Below the pieces are notes generated by a model. It ran no database searches. It worked only from the letters and a program-made list of their open reading frames with translations, and was not told the origin of the DNA. Source: Lewinellaceae bacterium (GTDB lineage Bacteria; Bacteroidota; Bacteroidia; Chitinophagales; Saprospiraceae). From it: a DNA stretch of 64,000 bases. Below, piece by piece: positions 44,386 to 52,533 of this stretch (within the stretch, counting starts at the first letter, position 1; each line of letters starts with the position of its first letter). The position numbers were made by a program, and so were the translations under genes. The stretch covers positions 1 through 64,000 of the forward strand of contig JACJYP010000011.1 of the NCBI GenBank assembly GCA_020636045.1, in the 5' to 3' direction.

Positions 44386-45792
44386 ATGTCCAAGACATTT
44401 TTATTCGTGCTTGCTGCCTCCTTCGCAACTTTTGTTTTTTCCTGCGGAAAAGAAGACGGCAAGCAGGAGCCTGCACCGCTCCCCATGTATGGGGCCGACG
44501 CCAACCCGACCGGTGATTCGATCGGGGGTGGGAACGGATACAGCAAGATCGTTCAGTCGGGCGATGTTACCGTACACAATCTCGACGAACTGCTCACGGC
44601 GTTTGCCAGCGCCAAATCCGGCGATGTGATCTATGTGGCCGACGGCGCTGCTATCGACCTCGGCACAGCCACCAATATCGAGATACCGGCAGGCATCACC
44701 CTGGCCGGCAACAGAGGGCTCAACGGCGCCCCGGGGCCCCTGCTTTTTTCCAATACTACGCCTCCCTCAAGCATCCTGTTTCTGGTTGAAGACGACGTTC
44801 GCATCACCGGGCTACGGTTCAAGGGCCCCGACGATGATTTTCCCAATATCGACTATAATGTCCGGCCCGAATCGGGGGTTTTATGCCTGGCGGTAGAAGG
44901 CAACCATGTAGAAGTGGAGAACTGCGAGATATCGAACTACAGCCGTGGCGGCGTGGAGATATATCCCCGTGGAAAAAATGTGCATGTGCATCACTGCCAT
45001 CTGCACGATATTCACTCGTATCCGGTGGTGGTGCTCAACAAATCGGAACCGCCGGTGCTCGTTGAAGCATGCCGGATAAACTGGATCTGGCACGCCACCG
45101 CCGGAAGCGGCGCGCCGGGCACGGGCTATGAGGCCCGTTACAACCTGATCATTAGGGAAGCGGCGCCGGATTCATGGCAACCATACAACGGTCAGCACGC
45201 GATCGATATGCACGACTACCTGCAGATCCTTCAGGAACGCGGGCACCATGTCGCCGGCGACTTTATGCGCATCCACCACAACACGTTTGTCAGCAATGCC
45301 CCCAACGATCCTTCGGTGGCGACTTCATACGACGCTGCCGTTCGGGGCGTGCCGCGCGAACTGGCGGAATTTCACCACAATATTTTCCTGCACAGCGATC
45401 CCGCGCAGGCGATCTTCCAACTCGACGGCAATGTATGGGTGTACGACAACCTCTACGGATCCGATCAGGTGCATATCCCGATCGCCCTGCAAACGACGCC
45501 TCAGATCCTGTTCGTGAATCCTCCTCCGCAGGCGGAAGCGATCCCCGCGATCGGCGGAACGATCAACCTGAATATTCAGGTAAACATGTTTGATACGCTG
45601 CAACTCAAGCAGGTGATCGTGGCGCTGAACGGCGATACCCTGTACAATGCCGACAAAGCGCCCGCTTCGGGCGATGTAATGATCAATACATCCGCGCTGA
45701 ACACCTCGCTTCCTTTCCAGGAACTGACCGTAACGGCGGTGGACAGCCGCGGTGTCGTAGGCCGCCATTCGACGGTGTTTACGCCGCAGTAA
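44386..45792 (+). CDS. Right-handed beta-helix lipoprotein (pectate-lyase-like fold)
   Basis: The 468-aa product has a lipoprotein signal peptide with lipobox VFSC (C20). The early GDVIYVADGAAIDLG segment is the usual capping turn of Pbl/pectate-lyase-like beta-helices. Rung-like repeats follow (VRITGLRFKG, NHVEVENCEISNYSRGGVEI, VHVHHCHLHDIHSYPVVVL), then a C-terminal Ig-like domain (about 390-468) with no T9SS domain. The rung with six His residues and one Cys (HVHHCHLHDIH) may bind a metal. It could degrade or bind acidic polysaccharide, but no PL family catalytic Lys/Arg set is obvious. The -7 candidate TAACCTTG at 44344-44351 has one mismatch. Confidence 0.75.
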   Translation: MSKTFLFVLAASFATFVFSCGKEDGKQEPAPLPMYGADANPTGDSIGGGNGYSKIVQSGDVTVHNLDELLTAFASAKSGDVIYVADGAAIDLGTATNIEIPAGITLAGNRGLNGAPGPLLFSNTTPPSSILFLVEDDVRITGLRFKGPDDDFPNIDYNVRPESGVLCLAVEGNHVEVENCEISNYSRGGVEIYPRGKNVHVHHCHLHDIHSYPVVVLNKSEPPVLVEACRINWIWHATAGSGAPGTGYEARYNLIIREAAPDSWQPYNGQHAIDMHDYLQILQERGHHVAGDFMRIHHNTFVSNAPNDPSVATSYDAAVRGVPRELAEFHHNIFLHSDPAQAIFQLDGNVWVYDNLYGSDQVHIPIALQTTPQILFVNPPPQAEAIPAIGGTINLNIQVNMFDTLQLKQVIVALNGDTLYNADKAPASGDVMINTSALNTSLPFQELTVTAVDSRGVVGRHSTVFTPQ

Positions 45793-45864
45793 TTTAACAC
45801 GTGAGTTTTGGGTTTTCGGATTCTCTTCAAATAAGTGTGTCCATAGTTATTTGAACTATCCCCC

Positions 45865-46116
45865 CTTGCAGCGATTACACAAGGGGTGTTTGTCTTGACA
45901 AGGAACCTTGCAGCGATTACACAAAGGACGTTTGTCTTGACAAGGAACCTTGCAGCGACTACACAAAGGGCGTTTGTCTTGACAAGGAACCTTGCAGCGA
46001 TTACACAAAGGACGTTTGTCTTGACAAGGAACCTTGCAGCGACTACACAAAGGACGTTTGTCTTGACAAGGAACCTTGTAGCGATTACACAAAGGGCGTT
46101 TGTCTTGACAAGGAAC
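45865..46116. repeat. Tandem array of six 42-bp repeats in a convergent intergenic region
   Basis: Units start at 45865, 45907, 45949, 45991, 46033 and 46075 and begin CTTGCAGCGA. A four-base remnant follows at 46117. Units differ at a few sites only (GATT or GACT; GGAC or GGGC; the first unit has AAGGGGTG). Each contains two overlapping dyads, TTGTC/GACAA and CAAGG/CCTTG, the second spanning unit borders. Because 42 is a multiple of three, frames stay open on both strands, but the substitutions are mostly nonsynonymous in every open frame, so it is probably non-coding. The 410-bp gap (45793-46202) holds only this array, an ATAGTT/AACTAT hairpin at 45843-45859, and the terminator at 46147. 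Confidence 0.95.
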
Positions 46117-46140
46117 CTTGCTAACCGGTTAGGTATCACA

Positions 46141-46179
46141 ATAAAAAATCCCCGGGCTTCTATGAGAAACCCGGGGATT
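46141..46179 (-). terminator. Terminator of the sugar transferase gene
   Basis: A 10-bp stem (46147-46156 with 46170-46179, 13-nt loop) is followed on minus-strand RNA by a U-rich run (plus-strand ATAAAAAA at 46141-46148). It ends the polysaccharide transcript 24 bp after the stop codon at 46203. Confidence 0.9.
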
Positions 46180-46202
46180 GTATTTTGAGGCGCCAGCCTT
46201 GC

Positions 46203-47315
46203 TTATTTGCTGCGGGCGCGTTTGATCACGATGTTGTAAAACGCCTTGCAGATATACTTGATATCCGTCCAGAGCGGATTTTTTTCATAAGCGTTGAGGT
46301 ATCGCGCTTCCGATGCAACGATCTCTTCGAGCGTCTTGGGCATGTCCGCGTAGAACGGCGGCACCAGCCCGGGCTTGAATTTCGTGCGGTACTGCTGGAA
46401 TTCTTTCGGATAGAGGCCGAGGTAATGGCGGCTGAGCGGGCGTACGCCGAACAATTTCAGATCGCCGCGCATAAAGTTCAGGATCATGGGCAGTTCGTCC
46501 AGCCAGAATTTCCGCAGGAAACGTCCGAGAGTATTCACACGCGGGTCTTCCTTGATCTTTCCACCTGCCTGAAGGCCGTTGAACTCATACACATACTGCT
46601 GAAGGTATTCGGAATAGGGATACATCGTGCGGAACTTGCAGACCTTGATGAGTTTGCCGTTTTTTCCGACCCGTTTCAGGCGGATCAGCGGACCGTACGA
46701 CGCTTCCGTGTTGTAATCCGGTTCGCCGGTTTTTTCGGCGACGAAATACATGCGGCCATTCGCGTTGAAACTTTTCAGCAAACGGAACCCGCAGGAATAC
46801 AGGCGACCGTAAGTTTCCATTTCGGAAAGTACCCGGTTGCGGCCGTTGGTGAGCAGAAAGTAAGCGTGTTTAATTTGTGGAAGTTTAGGCCATACGCGTT
46901 TTACCCAAAAGTCGAAGAAATAATAAATATGGTTGAAAGGCCAGGCAAATTTTGCCATCAGGCGTTCTTTTCTTTGTTGGCAGGTCTCGACACATCCGAT
47001 GACATAGCCCCCCGGTCTTAAATATTCGTTGGCCGACTCGAGGAATTTGTTGATGTAACGGATGTCATTGAGCCGTTTGATGTTGATAATGCTCCCGATA
47101 CCGGCCTCGTCGAAACCCCGCCAGGAAATGACATTGATGAGATTGAGCGGCGAGGAAGTGTTGAGGATGACAGTGTCCCAAAGGTCATCGAGATCCACCC
47201 ATTCGTGGATGAAGTCGATGGCCGCATCGGGGATCTCGTCGCTAAGCGCCCGGCGGTAAAGGTTGGGTAGTGTTTGTTTTGGTTCGTACATCTGCCGATG
47301 TTTTAACTGTCCCAT
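46203..47315 (-). CDS. Initiating sugar transferase with unusual N-terminal domain
   Basis: The 370-aa protein combines an N-terminal region (about 1-200) with the C-terminal catalytic core of bacterial sugar-phosphate transferases, which load the first sugar on a lipid carrier. The core shows RLKRVGKNGKLIKVCKFRTM, LGRFLRKFWLDELPMI and GDLKLFGVRPLS, so the usual GPRP is GVRP. The N-terminal part lacks the usual leading membrane helix and instead carries LRPGGYVIGCVETC and an aromatic helix (HIYYFFDFW). From memory, this arrangement recurs in Bacteroidota. ATG 47315 or 47291 could be the start. It is the last gene of the locus, set apart by a 233-bp gap (47316-47548) in which I see no promoter. 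Confidence 0.82.
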   Translation of the reverse strand: MGQLKHRQMYEPKQTLPNLYRRALSDEIPDAAIDFIHEWVDLDDLWDTVILNTSSPLNLINVISWRGFDEAGIGSIINIKRLNDIRYINKFLESANEYLRPGGYVIGCVETCQQRKERLMAKFAWPFNHIYYFFDFWVKRVWPKLPQIKHAYFLLTNGRNRVLSEMETYGRLYSCGFRLLKSFNANGRMYFVAEKTGEPDYNTEASYGPLIRLKRVGKNGKLIKVCKFRTMYPYSEYLQQYVYEFNGLQAGGKIKEDPRVNTLGRFLRKFWLDELPMILNFMRGDLKLFGVRPLSRHYLGLYPKEFQQYRTKFKPGLVPPFYADMPKTLEEIVASEARYLNAYEKNPLWTDIKYICKAFYNIVIKRARSK

Positions 47316-47548
47316 TAGTTAATTCAGGTATTTTAAATGATCATAACAGCGGAGCGGCTGTCATGCCAAACCAGTGTGGGGGAAGTTTATACGGCATGAA
47401 ACTCCTGTGCGAAGGGGGCGAGACATGGAAATGCCGAGCCAAAAGCATTTCCGGGTATTATTGTAATCGGCTTTTATTAAGAAACAAAACTGCTGTTTCT
47501 ACTTGTACAGGTTCAAAAATTATGCCGAGTGGCGGGATGGATAATAAA

Positions 47549-48307
47549 TTACCTCAATTTGATTATCAGGAATTTAGCGATATTTTTAATGCTTTGAATG
47601 TTCTTCTCCCGGACCCACAAAAAATAATCGTCTGTCCATCTCTGCGGGTGGAAGTTAAACATTACGGTATCCGGTAATTTATTTTTATTAATAATATCAA
47701 TGATGTCGAAGGTGCTGTGTAAAGATAATCCAAAATGGTTTTCAACCTTGTCCCGAACGCTCACTTTATGGCCGTCCCAACGCCTGCCCGTGTCGGTCAG
47801 ATAGTATATTTTTTTAAAATCGAGGTCGAAATACGGCTCGCCGACGATGCCGTATTTTTTATAGTCGTAATGTTTCCATACATCCTTGTTGTCGTACTTC
47901 GATTTGGGACTGCCGTGCATGCAGATCGAAGTGACGGGCACCACGCCACGCAGTTTTTCAAGGTGTTCCTCGAATAACCGGATCGCCTGGTGCGGGTCGC
48001 CGTTCGCGAAGTCCATATCCTCGTAGTGGTATCCTACTTCATGCCCCATTTGATGGATATCGCGGATCACGCCCTCGTCAAAACTCTCGGGCACCATGCG
48101 GAAATAGTACGTGCCTTTCACACCGTGCTCGTGCTGTATCCTGGCAAACTCGAGGGAATGCAATTTGCGGTCATCCACGTCGTGTCGCAGCATGACAGTG
48201 CGCCCGGCCGGTTTTTGCAGATATTCTGAAAAGGTCGAAAAGGTGTATCCCGCGGCTTTCAGGCTCTCTAGCAGACACCTGTAAGCCGCCACGGTAAAGT
48301 CGCGCAT
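47549..48307 (-). CDS. Divergent polysaccharide deacetylase-like protein
   Basis: The 252-aa protein has MLRHDVDD (residues about 39-46), in place of the usual TFDDG, and GHEVGYHYED with H89 and H94. This is the metal-site layout of the carbohydrate esterase 4 superfamily in a divergent branch with an Asp-Asp-His-His arrangement. A later SICMHGSPKSKYDN and FNFHPQRW supply further candidate residues. There is no signal peptide, so it may act on lipid-linked or nucleotide sugars in the cytosol. It begins 27 bp after the epimerase stop codon, in the same transcript. Confidence 0.72.
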   Translation of the reverse strand: MRDFTVAAYRCLLESLKAAGYTFSTFSEYLQKPAGRTVMLRHDVDDRKLHSLEFARIQHEHGVKGTYYFRMVPESFDEGVIRDIHQMGHEVGYHYEDMDFANGDPHQAIRLFEEHLEKLRGVVPVTSICMHGSPKSKYDNKDVWKHYDYKKYGIVGEPYFDLDFKKIYYLTDTGRRWDGHKVSVRDKVENHFGLSLHSTFDIIDIINKNKLPDTVMFNFHPQRWTDDYFLWVREKNIQSIKNIAKFLIIKLR

Positions 48308-48334
48308 TGTTCGTTGCTGTTTGTCGGGAGGTTC

Positions 48335-49318
48335 TCAGTTTTGGGTTTGCAATTGCTTTGCCTCGTACATTTTCTTATTCCACTCGTACACCACGCGCAG
48401 TCCGTCCTGCATGAGCACTTTCGGCTGGTAGCCGAGCCGGGTTTTGATCTTTGAAATATCGGCCTTGGAATGTTTTACATCGCCGGGCCGCTCCGGGCCA
48501 TGGTTGGCCTGTATGTTTTTCCCTGTGATGTCGCGCAGCATTTGCACCATCTCGTTGAGCGATACCTGATCGCCGCAGGCGACATTGTACACCTGATCGA
48601 GCGCGTCGGCCGAGTCGGTGAAAAGTGCCAGGTCGTTGGCATGCAGCACATTTTCCACGAAGGTAAAATCGCGGCTGGTAGTACCGTCACCGTTGATCAA
48701 CGGCTGGATATCCTCGATGAAAGCCCGGCAGAACAGTGGAATGACCGCCGCGTAGGGGTTGTCGGGATTTTGTTTTGGTCCGAAAATGTTGAAATAGCGC
48801 AGGCCGACAAAATGCAGTCCGTAGGTGCGACAGAATACCTGCGCATAGTGCTCGGCAGCCAGTTTGCTTACGGCATAGGGCGATAGCGGGTTGCCGATCT
48901 TGTCTTCCACCTTGGGCAGCGCAGGGCTGTCGCCGTAGGTGCTCGAAGAAAAGGCCAGTACGACCCGGTCGGCGCCGGCTTCCTTGGCGGCATGCAGCAC
49001 GTTGACCGTTCCGCCGACGTTCACTTCGTTGGTGCGCATCGGGTTCTGGATCGAGCGCGGCACGGAGCCCAGCGCTGCCTGGTGCGTGACTTTGTGTATG
49101 CCCTTCATGGCTTTTACGCAGGTGTCATAATCGCAGATATCGCCCTTGATGAACTCGAATTTCGGATGGAATTCAAATTCTGCAATGTTTTCGTACAGGC
49201 CGTTGGACAGGTCGTCGAGTACCCTGACCAGACCGATCCTGTTGTCATCCAGAAAACGTTCGACGAGGTTGGAGCCGATAAAGCCGGCGCCTCCGGTAAT
49301 CAATAAATTGTATTTCAT
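48335..49318 (-). CDS. SDR nucleotide-sugar C4-epimerase, WbpP-like
   Basis: The 327-aa extended SDR has GGAGFIG at 9-15 (NAD binding), serines at 124-126, and Y148 and K152 as the YxxxK catalytic pair. RYFNIFGPKQNP and NGDGTTSRDFTFVENV are typical of UDP-GlcNAc/GalNAc 4-epimerases of the WbpP type; the more common GalE differs. It would supply the amino sugar UDP-GalNAc or a related uronic acid for the polymer. Its ATG overlaps the upstream deacetylase stop by 4 nt (ATGA), showing translational coupling. Confidence 0.85.
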   Translation of the reverse strand: MKYNLLITGGAGFIGSNLVERFLDDNRIGLVRVLDDLSNGLYENIAEFEFHPKFEFIKGDICDYDTCVKAMKGIHKVTHQAALGSVPRSIQNPMRTNEVNVGGTVNVLHAAKEAGADRVVLAFSSSTYGDSPALPKVEDKIGNPLSPYAVSKLAAEHYAQVFCRTYGLHFVGLRYFNIFGPKQNPDNPYAAVIPLFCRAFIEDIQPLINGDGTTSRDFTFVENVLHANDLALFTDSADALDQVYNVACGDQVSLNEMVQMLRDITGKNIQANHGPERPGDVKHSKADISKIKTRLGYQPKVLMQDGLRVVYEWNKKMYEAKQLQTQN

Positions 49319-50064
49319 GTTTCTCCGTTCTCTATTTGGTTTAAAGCGTTGTTGACAGTTAAAACCTTGATTTTTTCTTCAGCGCATTTTTGCACTACAG
49401 CCTCGAAATATGTGGGGGTGCATCCCCATTCAGTCGGGTCATCCTGCACGTCGTGTGTATAAAAGATCAGCCAGCCGTTGTTTTGCTTTACCTCGCGGAT
49501 CTTTTGAAAAATGTAATCGAGCGGATGCCGCTTTTCGTACAGTTTTACGGTTTTCAGGTTCAGTACATCCGCGTGTTCATTGTTGATCCCTTCTTCAATC
49601 CCCCGGGCACTTTTGAAACGCTCTCCGATAAACCTTTTGATCGGCTGCGTCTGGGAGCCGAAGGGGTACGAAAAATTATGAAGGGTGAGATTTGGAATGA
49701 TCTTTTTGATTTCCTCCTGGTTTTTTTCAATATCGGCTTTGCCATCGAGAAAAGGCACCTTGTACAATTCGGTGTGCCCGTAGGTGTGACATCCGATCTC
49801 GTTGTGCGCTGCGATGGAATCCTTGAGGTGCTGTTCGGTGAACCGGGTGGAGGGGTCTTCCCCGCCCATCAGCGAAAGAGAAATATAAAAGGTGCCGCTA
49901 ACGCTGTATTTTTTCAGAATTCGACCACCGTTTACAAACGCCGAGATAGGGGCATCATCGAAAGTAAAGGATACGATGGGCTCCCGCAACTGGATGTCAA
50001 TATTCCTCGAAAAACTGATATTGGCCCACTTTCTCCTAATATACTTTATATACCTTTTCATCAT
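49315..50064 (-). CDS. NodB-type polysaccharide deacetylase
   Basis: The 249-aa protein from ATG 50064 (a second ATG follows directly) carries TFDDAP at residues 34-39, with the catalytic Asp pair, and H93 and H97 in GCHTYGH as metal ligands. LIFYTHDVQDDP near the C-terminus is the last CE4 motif. No cleavable signal peptide is visible, although the basic N-terminus (KRYIKYIRRKW) could bind membrane. A start at 50112 would give a 77-nt overlap with the upstream gene, versus 29 nt from 50064. It overlaps the epimerase gene by ATGA. It probably removes N- or O-acetyl groups from polymer sugars. Confidence 0.82.
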   Translation of the reverse strand: MMKRYIKYIRRKWANISFSRNIDIQLREPIVSFTFDDAPISAFVNGGRILKKYSVSGTFYISLSLMGGEDPSTRFTEQHLKDSIAAHNEIGCHTYGHTELYKVPFLDGKADIEKNQEEIKKIIPNLTLHNFSYPFGSQTQPIKRFIGERFKSARGIEEGINNEHADVLNLKTVKLYEKRHPLDYIFQKIREVKQNNGWLIFYTHDVQDDPTEWGCTPTYFEAVVQKCAEEKIKVLTVNNALNQIENGET

Positions 50065-51001
50065 GGCTTGTATGCTGGATGGACGATTGTACGTAAGGTT
50101 TGATTTTGCCAATCAGGTCTTTTGTGAACTTTTGGGCCCCGTCGATATTCAGGTGTTCCGGGTCGACGTACAGTTCGGGGTGCGTGATGTAACTGGTGTC
50201 GCTGGAATAGACGAACAGGGGGAATCCGAATGCTTCGGATGTTTTTTTCAGGTAGTCGATGGCCGATGAGGAAGCGATGCTTCTGCCGTAATTGGGTGAT
50301 ACGACAAAATATAGTTGCACGCCGCGTTCCCTGAATTTGCTCACCACCACGTCGAACTGCGCTTTTGCTTCCGGGTTCAGCGGCACTTTAGGCGGTTCCT
50401 GTTCGAGCGGCTTGTCCAACAGATAGTCCATCGTGCCGGGCCTCGGCTTCCATCCCTTGTCGCTGGTTTTTCCGTCGAGTCCGCCAATGAAGTACGGCCT
50501 GATCAGGTAATAATAACTCGAGTTGTAGGCATAAAGCCTCGACTGCAACAGCAGCCACTCGAATTTTGATATCTTGTTCAGCACGGGCCTGATCTCCGGA
50601 TGTGTGTTGTAAAACGGCCGTAAAAAGCCCGCGTGTTCGTAGGCCGGCACTCCCTCCAGATCATTGTCATCGATGTTCAGGATCACGACTTTGGGGGTGT
50701 AGCGCGCCAGAATGCCCTCCTGCACCGCCCGGAAAAAAGGCATGCCCTGGCCTCCGCGCCCGGCGTTCCAGCAACTCATGCCGAGTGAGTCTTCGATGAT
50801 CCGCGGAACGTAGTTGATCTCACCGCGCGAGCTGCCGATCACTACCACATCTTCCGTGCATTCCTCCAGCGTATATTTTGCCTTCTGGTACCGTCCGTCC
50901 GGCGCATGGTCGCGCAGGTAGTCGAGCAGCAGGCCGCCCAATCGGTCAAGCCCAGCAAACAGGGCAAGCACCAGCATAATATTTATGGCAAGTTGTTTCA
51001 T
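50036..51001 (-). CDS. SGNH/AlgJ-like acetyltransferase partner protein
   Basis: The 321-aa protein has one N-terminal membrane anchor (IMLVLALFAGLDRLGGLLL). It shows the SGNH blocks: GSS (S57/S58 in VVVIGSSRGE), an Asn region (SCWNAGRGG) and D280-x2-H283 in DPEHLNIDG. The fold is that of AlgJ/AlgX/DltD-type proteins, which accept the acyl group that an MBOAT protein moves across the membrane and put it on a polysaccharide. It directly follows the MBOAT gene with a 17-bp gap, so the pair is likely the O-acylation module of this locus. Confidence 0.83.
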   Translation of the reverse strand: MKQLAINIMLVLALFAGLDRLGGLLLDYLRDHAPDGRYQKAKYTLEECTEDVVVIGSSRGEINYVPRIIEDSLGMSCWNAGRGGQGMPFFRAVQEGILARYTPKVVILNIDDNDLEGVPAYEHAGFLRPFYNTHPEIRPVLNKISKFEWLLLQSRLYAYNSSYYYLIRPYFIGGLDGKTSDKGWKPRPGTMDYLLDKPLEQEPPKVPLNPEAKAQFDVVVSKFRERGVQLYFVVSPNYGRSIASSSAIDYLKKTSEAFGFPLFVYSSDTSYITHPELYVDPEHLNIDGAQKFTKDLIGKIKPYVQSSIQHTSHDEKVYKVY

Positions 51002-51018
51002 TGATCCGTCGAGGCTGG

Positions 51019-52428
51019 TTAGAATTGAAAATAAATGAACTGGCTTCCGTCGAAAACGCCGAGGCTTACGATGTAGATCAGCATGATGACGATGGTGGCG
51101 AAGCGCACGTATACTACCTGATGATTGAGCAGACTGAAGTCCGGATAGTATTCATTTATGTAATCTACCGTCAGCAGCATGAGAATTGCCATGATCGAAA
51201 AGGCGAAGATGCCCAGATCGCCGGTATACAGGCTGCCGCCGGGATGTGTGAGGATGGTCGTGACGATGTGCATCGCCTCGTGCAGACTCGCCGCCCTGAA
51301 AAATATCCAGGCAAAGCAGGTCAGCGCAAATACCAGCACTACCTGCAGCACTTTGGGCAGTTTCAGCCAGCCGATCTTTGCAAACTCCCTTTCCAGTATC
51401 TGGTAACTGCCGTGTATGCCCCCCCAGATCACGAATGTCCAGTTAGCGCCGTGCCACAGCCCGCTGACCACGAATGTGGTAAACAGGTTGAAATAATTGC
51501 GCGAAGGCGATACCCGGTTGCCGCCCAGCGGTATGTACAGGTAATCCTTGAACCAGGTGGAAAGCGATATGTGCCAGCGGCCCCAGAATTCGCGGAATGA
51601 TCCGGAGAAATAGGGACGCCGGAAATTTTCCATCAGGTCGAAACCGAACAGGCGCGCGCACCCGAGCGCGATCAGCGAATAACCGCCGAAATCGCAGTAT
51701 ATCTGAAATGCGAAAAAGATGGTGGCGACGATAAAGGACAAACCTGTATGCATGTCCACGTTGCCGTACACGGCCTGCACATACAGCGCCAGCCGGTCGG
51801 CCACCACAACTTTCATAAAAAAGCCCCAGAGCATGATCTTGAGCCCGGCGGCGACCATATCGTAACTAAAGCGCTTCTTCGTCAGAAACTGAGGCAACAG
51901 GTGCGAAGCGCGCTCGATCGGCCCGGCCACCAGTTGCGGGAAAAAACTCACAAACGCGAGAAAAGCGATCAGGTCTTTGGTCGGGGTCAGTTTGCCGCGA
52001 TAGATATCGATGGCATAGCTCATCGACTGGAAGGTGTAAAAACTGATGCCGACCGGCAATATGATATTCAGGGTATTGAGGTCGGTTTTTTGCCCGAAAA
52101 AAGAAAACGCCTCTACAAAGCTCTCCGCAAAAAAGTTGTAGTATTTAAAAAATCCCAGCAAACCGAGGTTGACCCCCATGCTGATCAGGAACAACATCTT
52201 CCGCTTCTTTTCATCCTGTTGCTTGTACAAAGCTGAGCCCACAAAAAAATCGAGCCCCGAACTAAATGCCAGCAGGGAAAGGAAACGCCAGTCCCACCAT
52301 CCGTAGAACACATAACTGGACGCCAGCAGCAACAGGTTCTGGTATTTCAGATCCTTGCCGTTGATCATCCAGAACAGGCAGAAGACGATCGGCAGAAAAA
52401 AGGCAAAGTCTATTGAATTGAATAACAT
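51019..52428 (-). CDS. MBOAT family O-acyltransferase (AlgI-like)
   Basis: The 469-aa polytopic membrane protein has H326 in SGLWHGANW, the conserved MBOAT histidine. It also has H286 and the AlgI-type segments SFFPQLVAGPIERA, FAFQIYCDFGGYS and FREFWGRWHISLSTWF. It transfers an acyl group, usually acetyl, across the inner membrane to a surface polysaccharide together with the SGNH protein encoded next. The 105-bp gap upstream contains no recognisable promoter. The nature of the acyl donor cannot be told. Confidence 0.93.
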   Translation of the reverse strand: MLFNSIDFAFFLPIVFCLFWMINGKDLKYQNLLLLASSYVFYGWWDWRFLSLLAFSSGLDFFVGSALYKQQDEKKRKMLFLISMGVNLGLLGFFKYYNFFAESFVEAFSFFGQKTDLNTLNIILPVGISFYTFQSMSYAIDIYRGKLTPTKDLIAFLAFVSFFPQLVAGPIERASHLLPQFLTKKRFSYDMVAAGLKIMLWGFFMKVVVADRLALYVQAVYGNVDMHTGLSFIVATIFFAFQIYCDFGGYSLIALGCARLFGFDLMENFRRPYFSGSFREFWGRWHISLSTWFKDYLYIPLGGNRVSPSRNYFNLFTTFVVSGLWHGANWTFVIWGGIHGSYQILEREFAKIGWLKLPKVLQVVLVFALTCFAWIFFRAASLHEAMHIVTTILTHPGGSLYTGDLGIFAFSIMAILMLLTVDYINEYYPDFSLLNHQVVYVRFATIVIMLIYIVSLGVFDGSQFIYFQF

Positions 52429-52533
52429 AGTTTACGCTGACGAATTGATGTCGTGTATGCTTTGCAGATGCTGCCACATGGCCGGCATTTGGTAAAAAAA
52501 CCTTTTTTAATCGTTTAACACGCGGACTATCAG

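Noticed and set aside
45865..46116. CRISPR array
   Set aside because: Units are contiguous 42-bp tandem repeats without unique spacers, and there are no cas genes nearby.
45856..46139. Cys-rich or FVLTRNLA-type repeat proteins encoded by the 42-bp array
   Set aside because: The frames stay open only because the unit length is a multiple of three. Unit differences are mostly nonsynonymous in each frame and no start context is seen.
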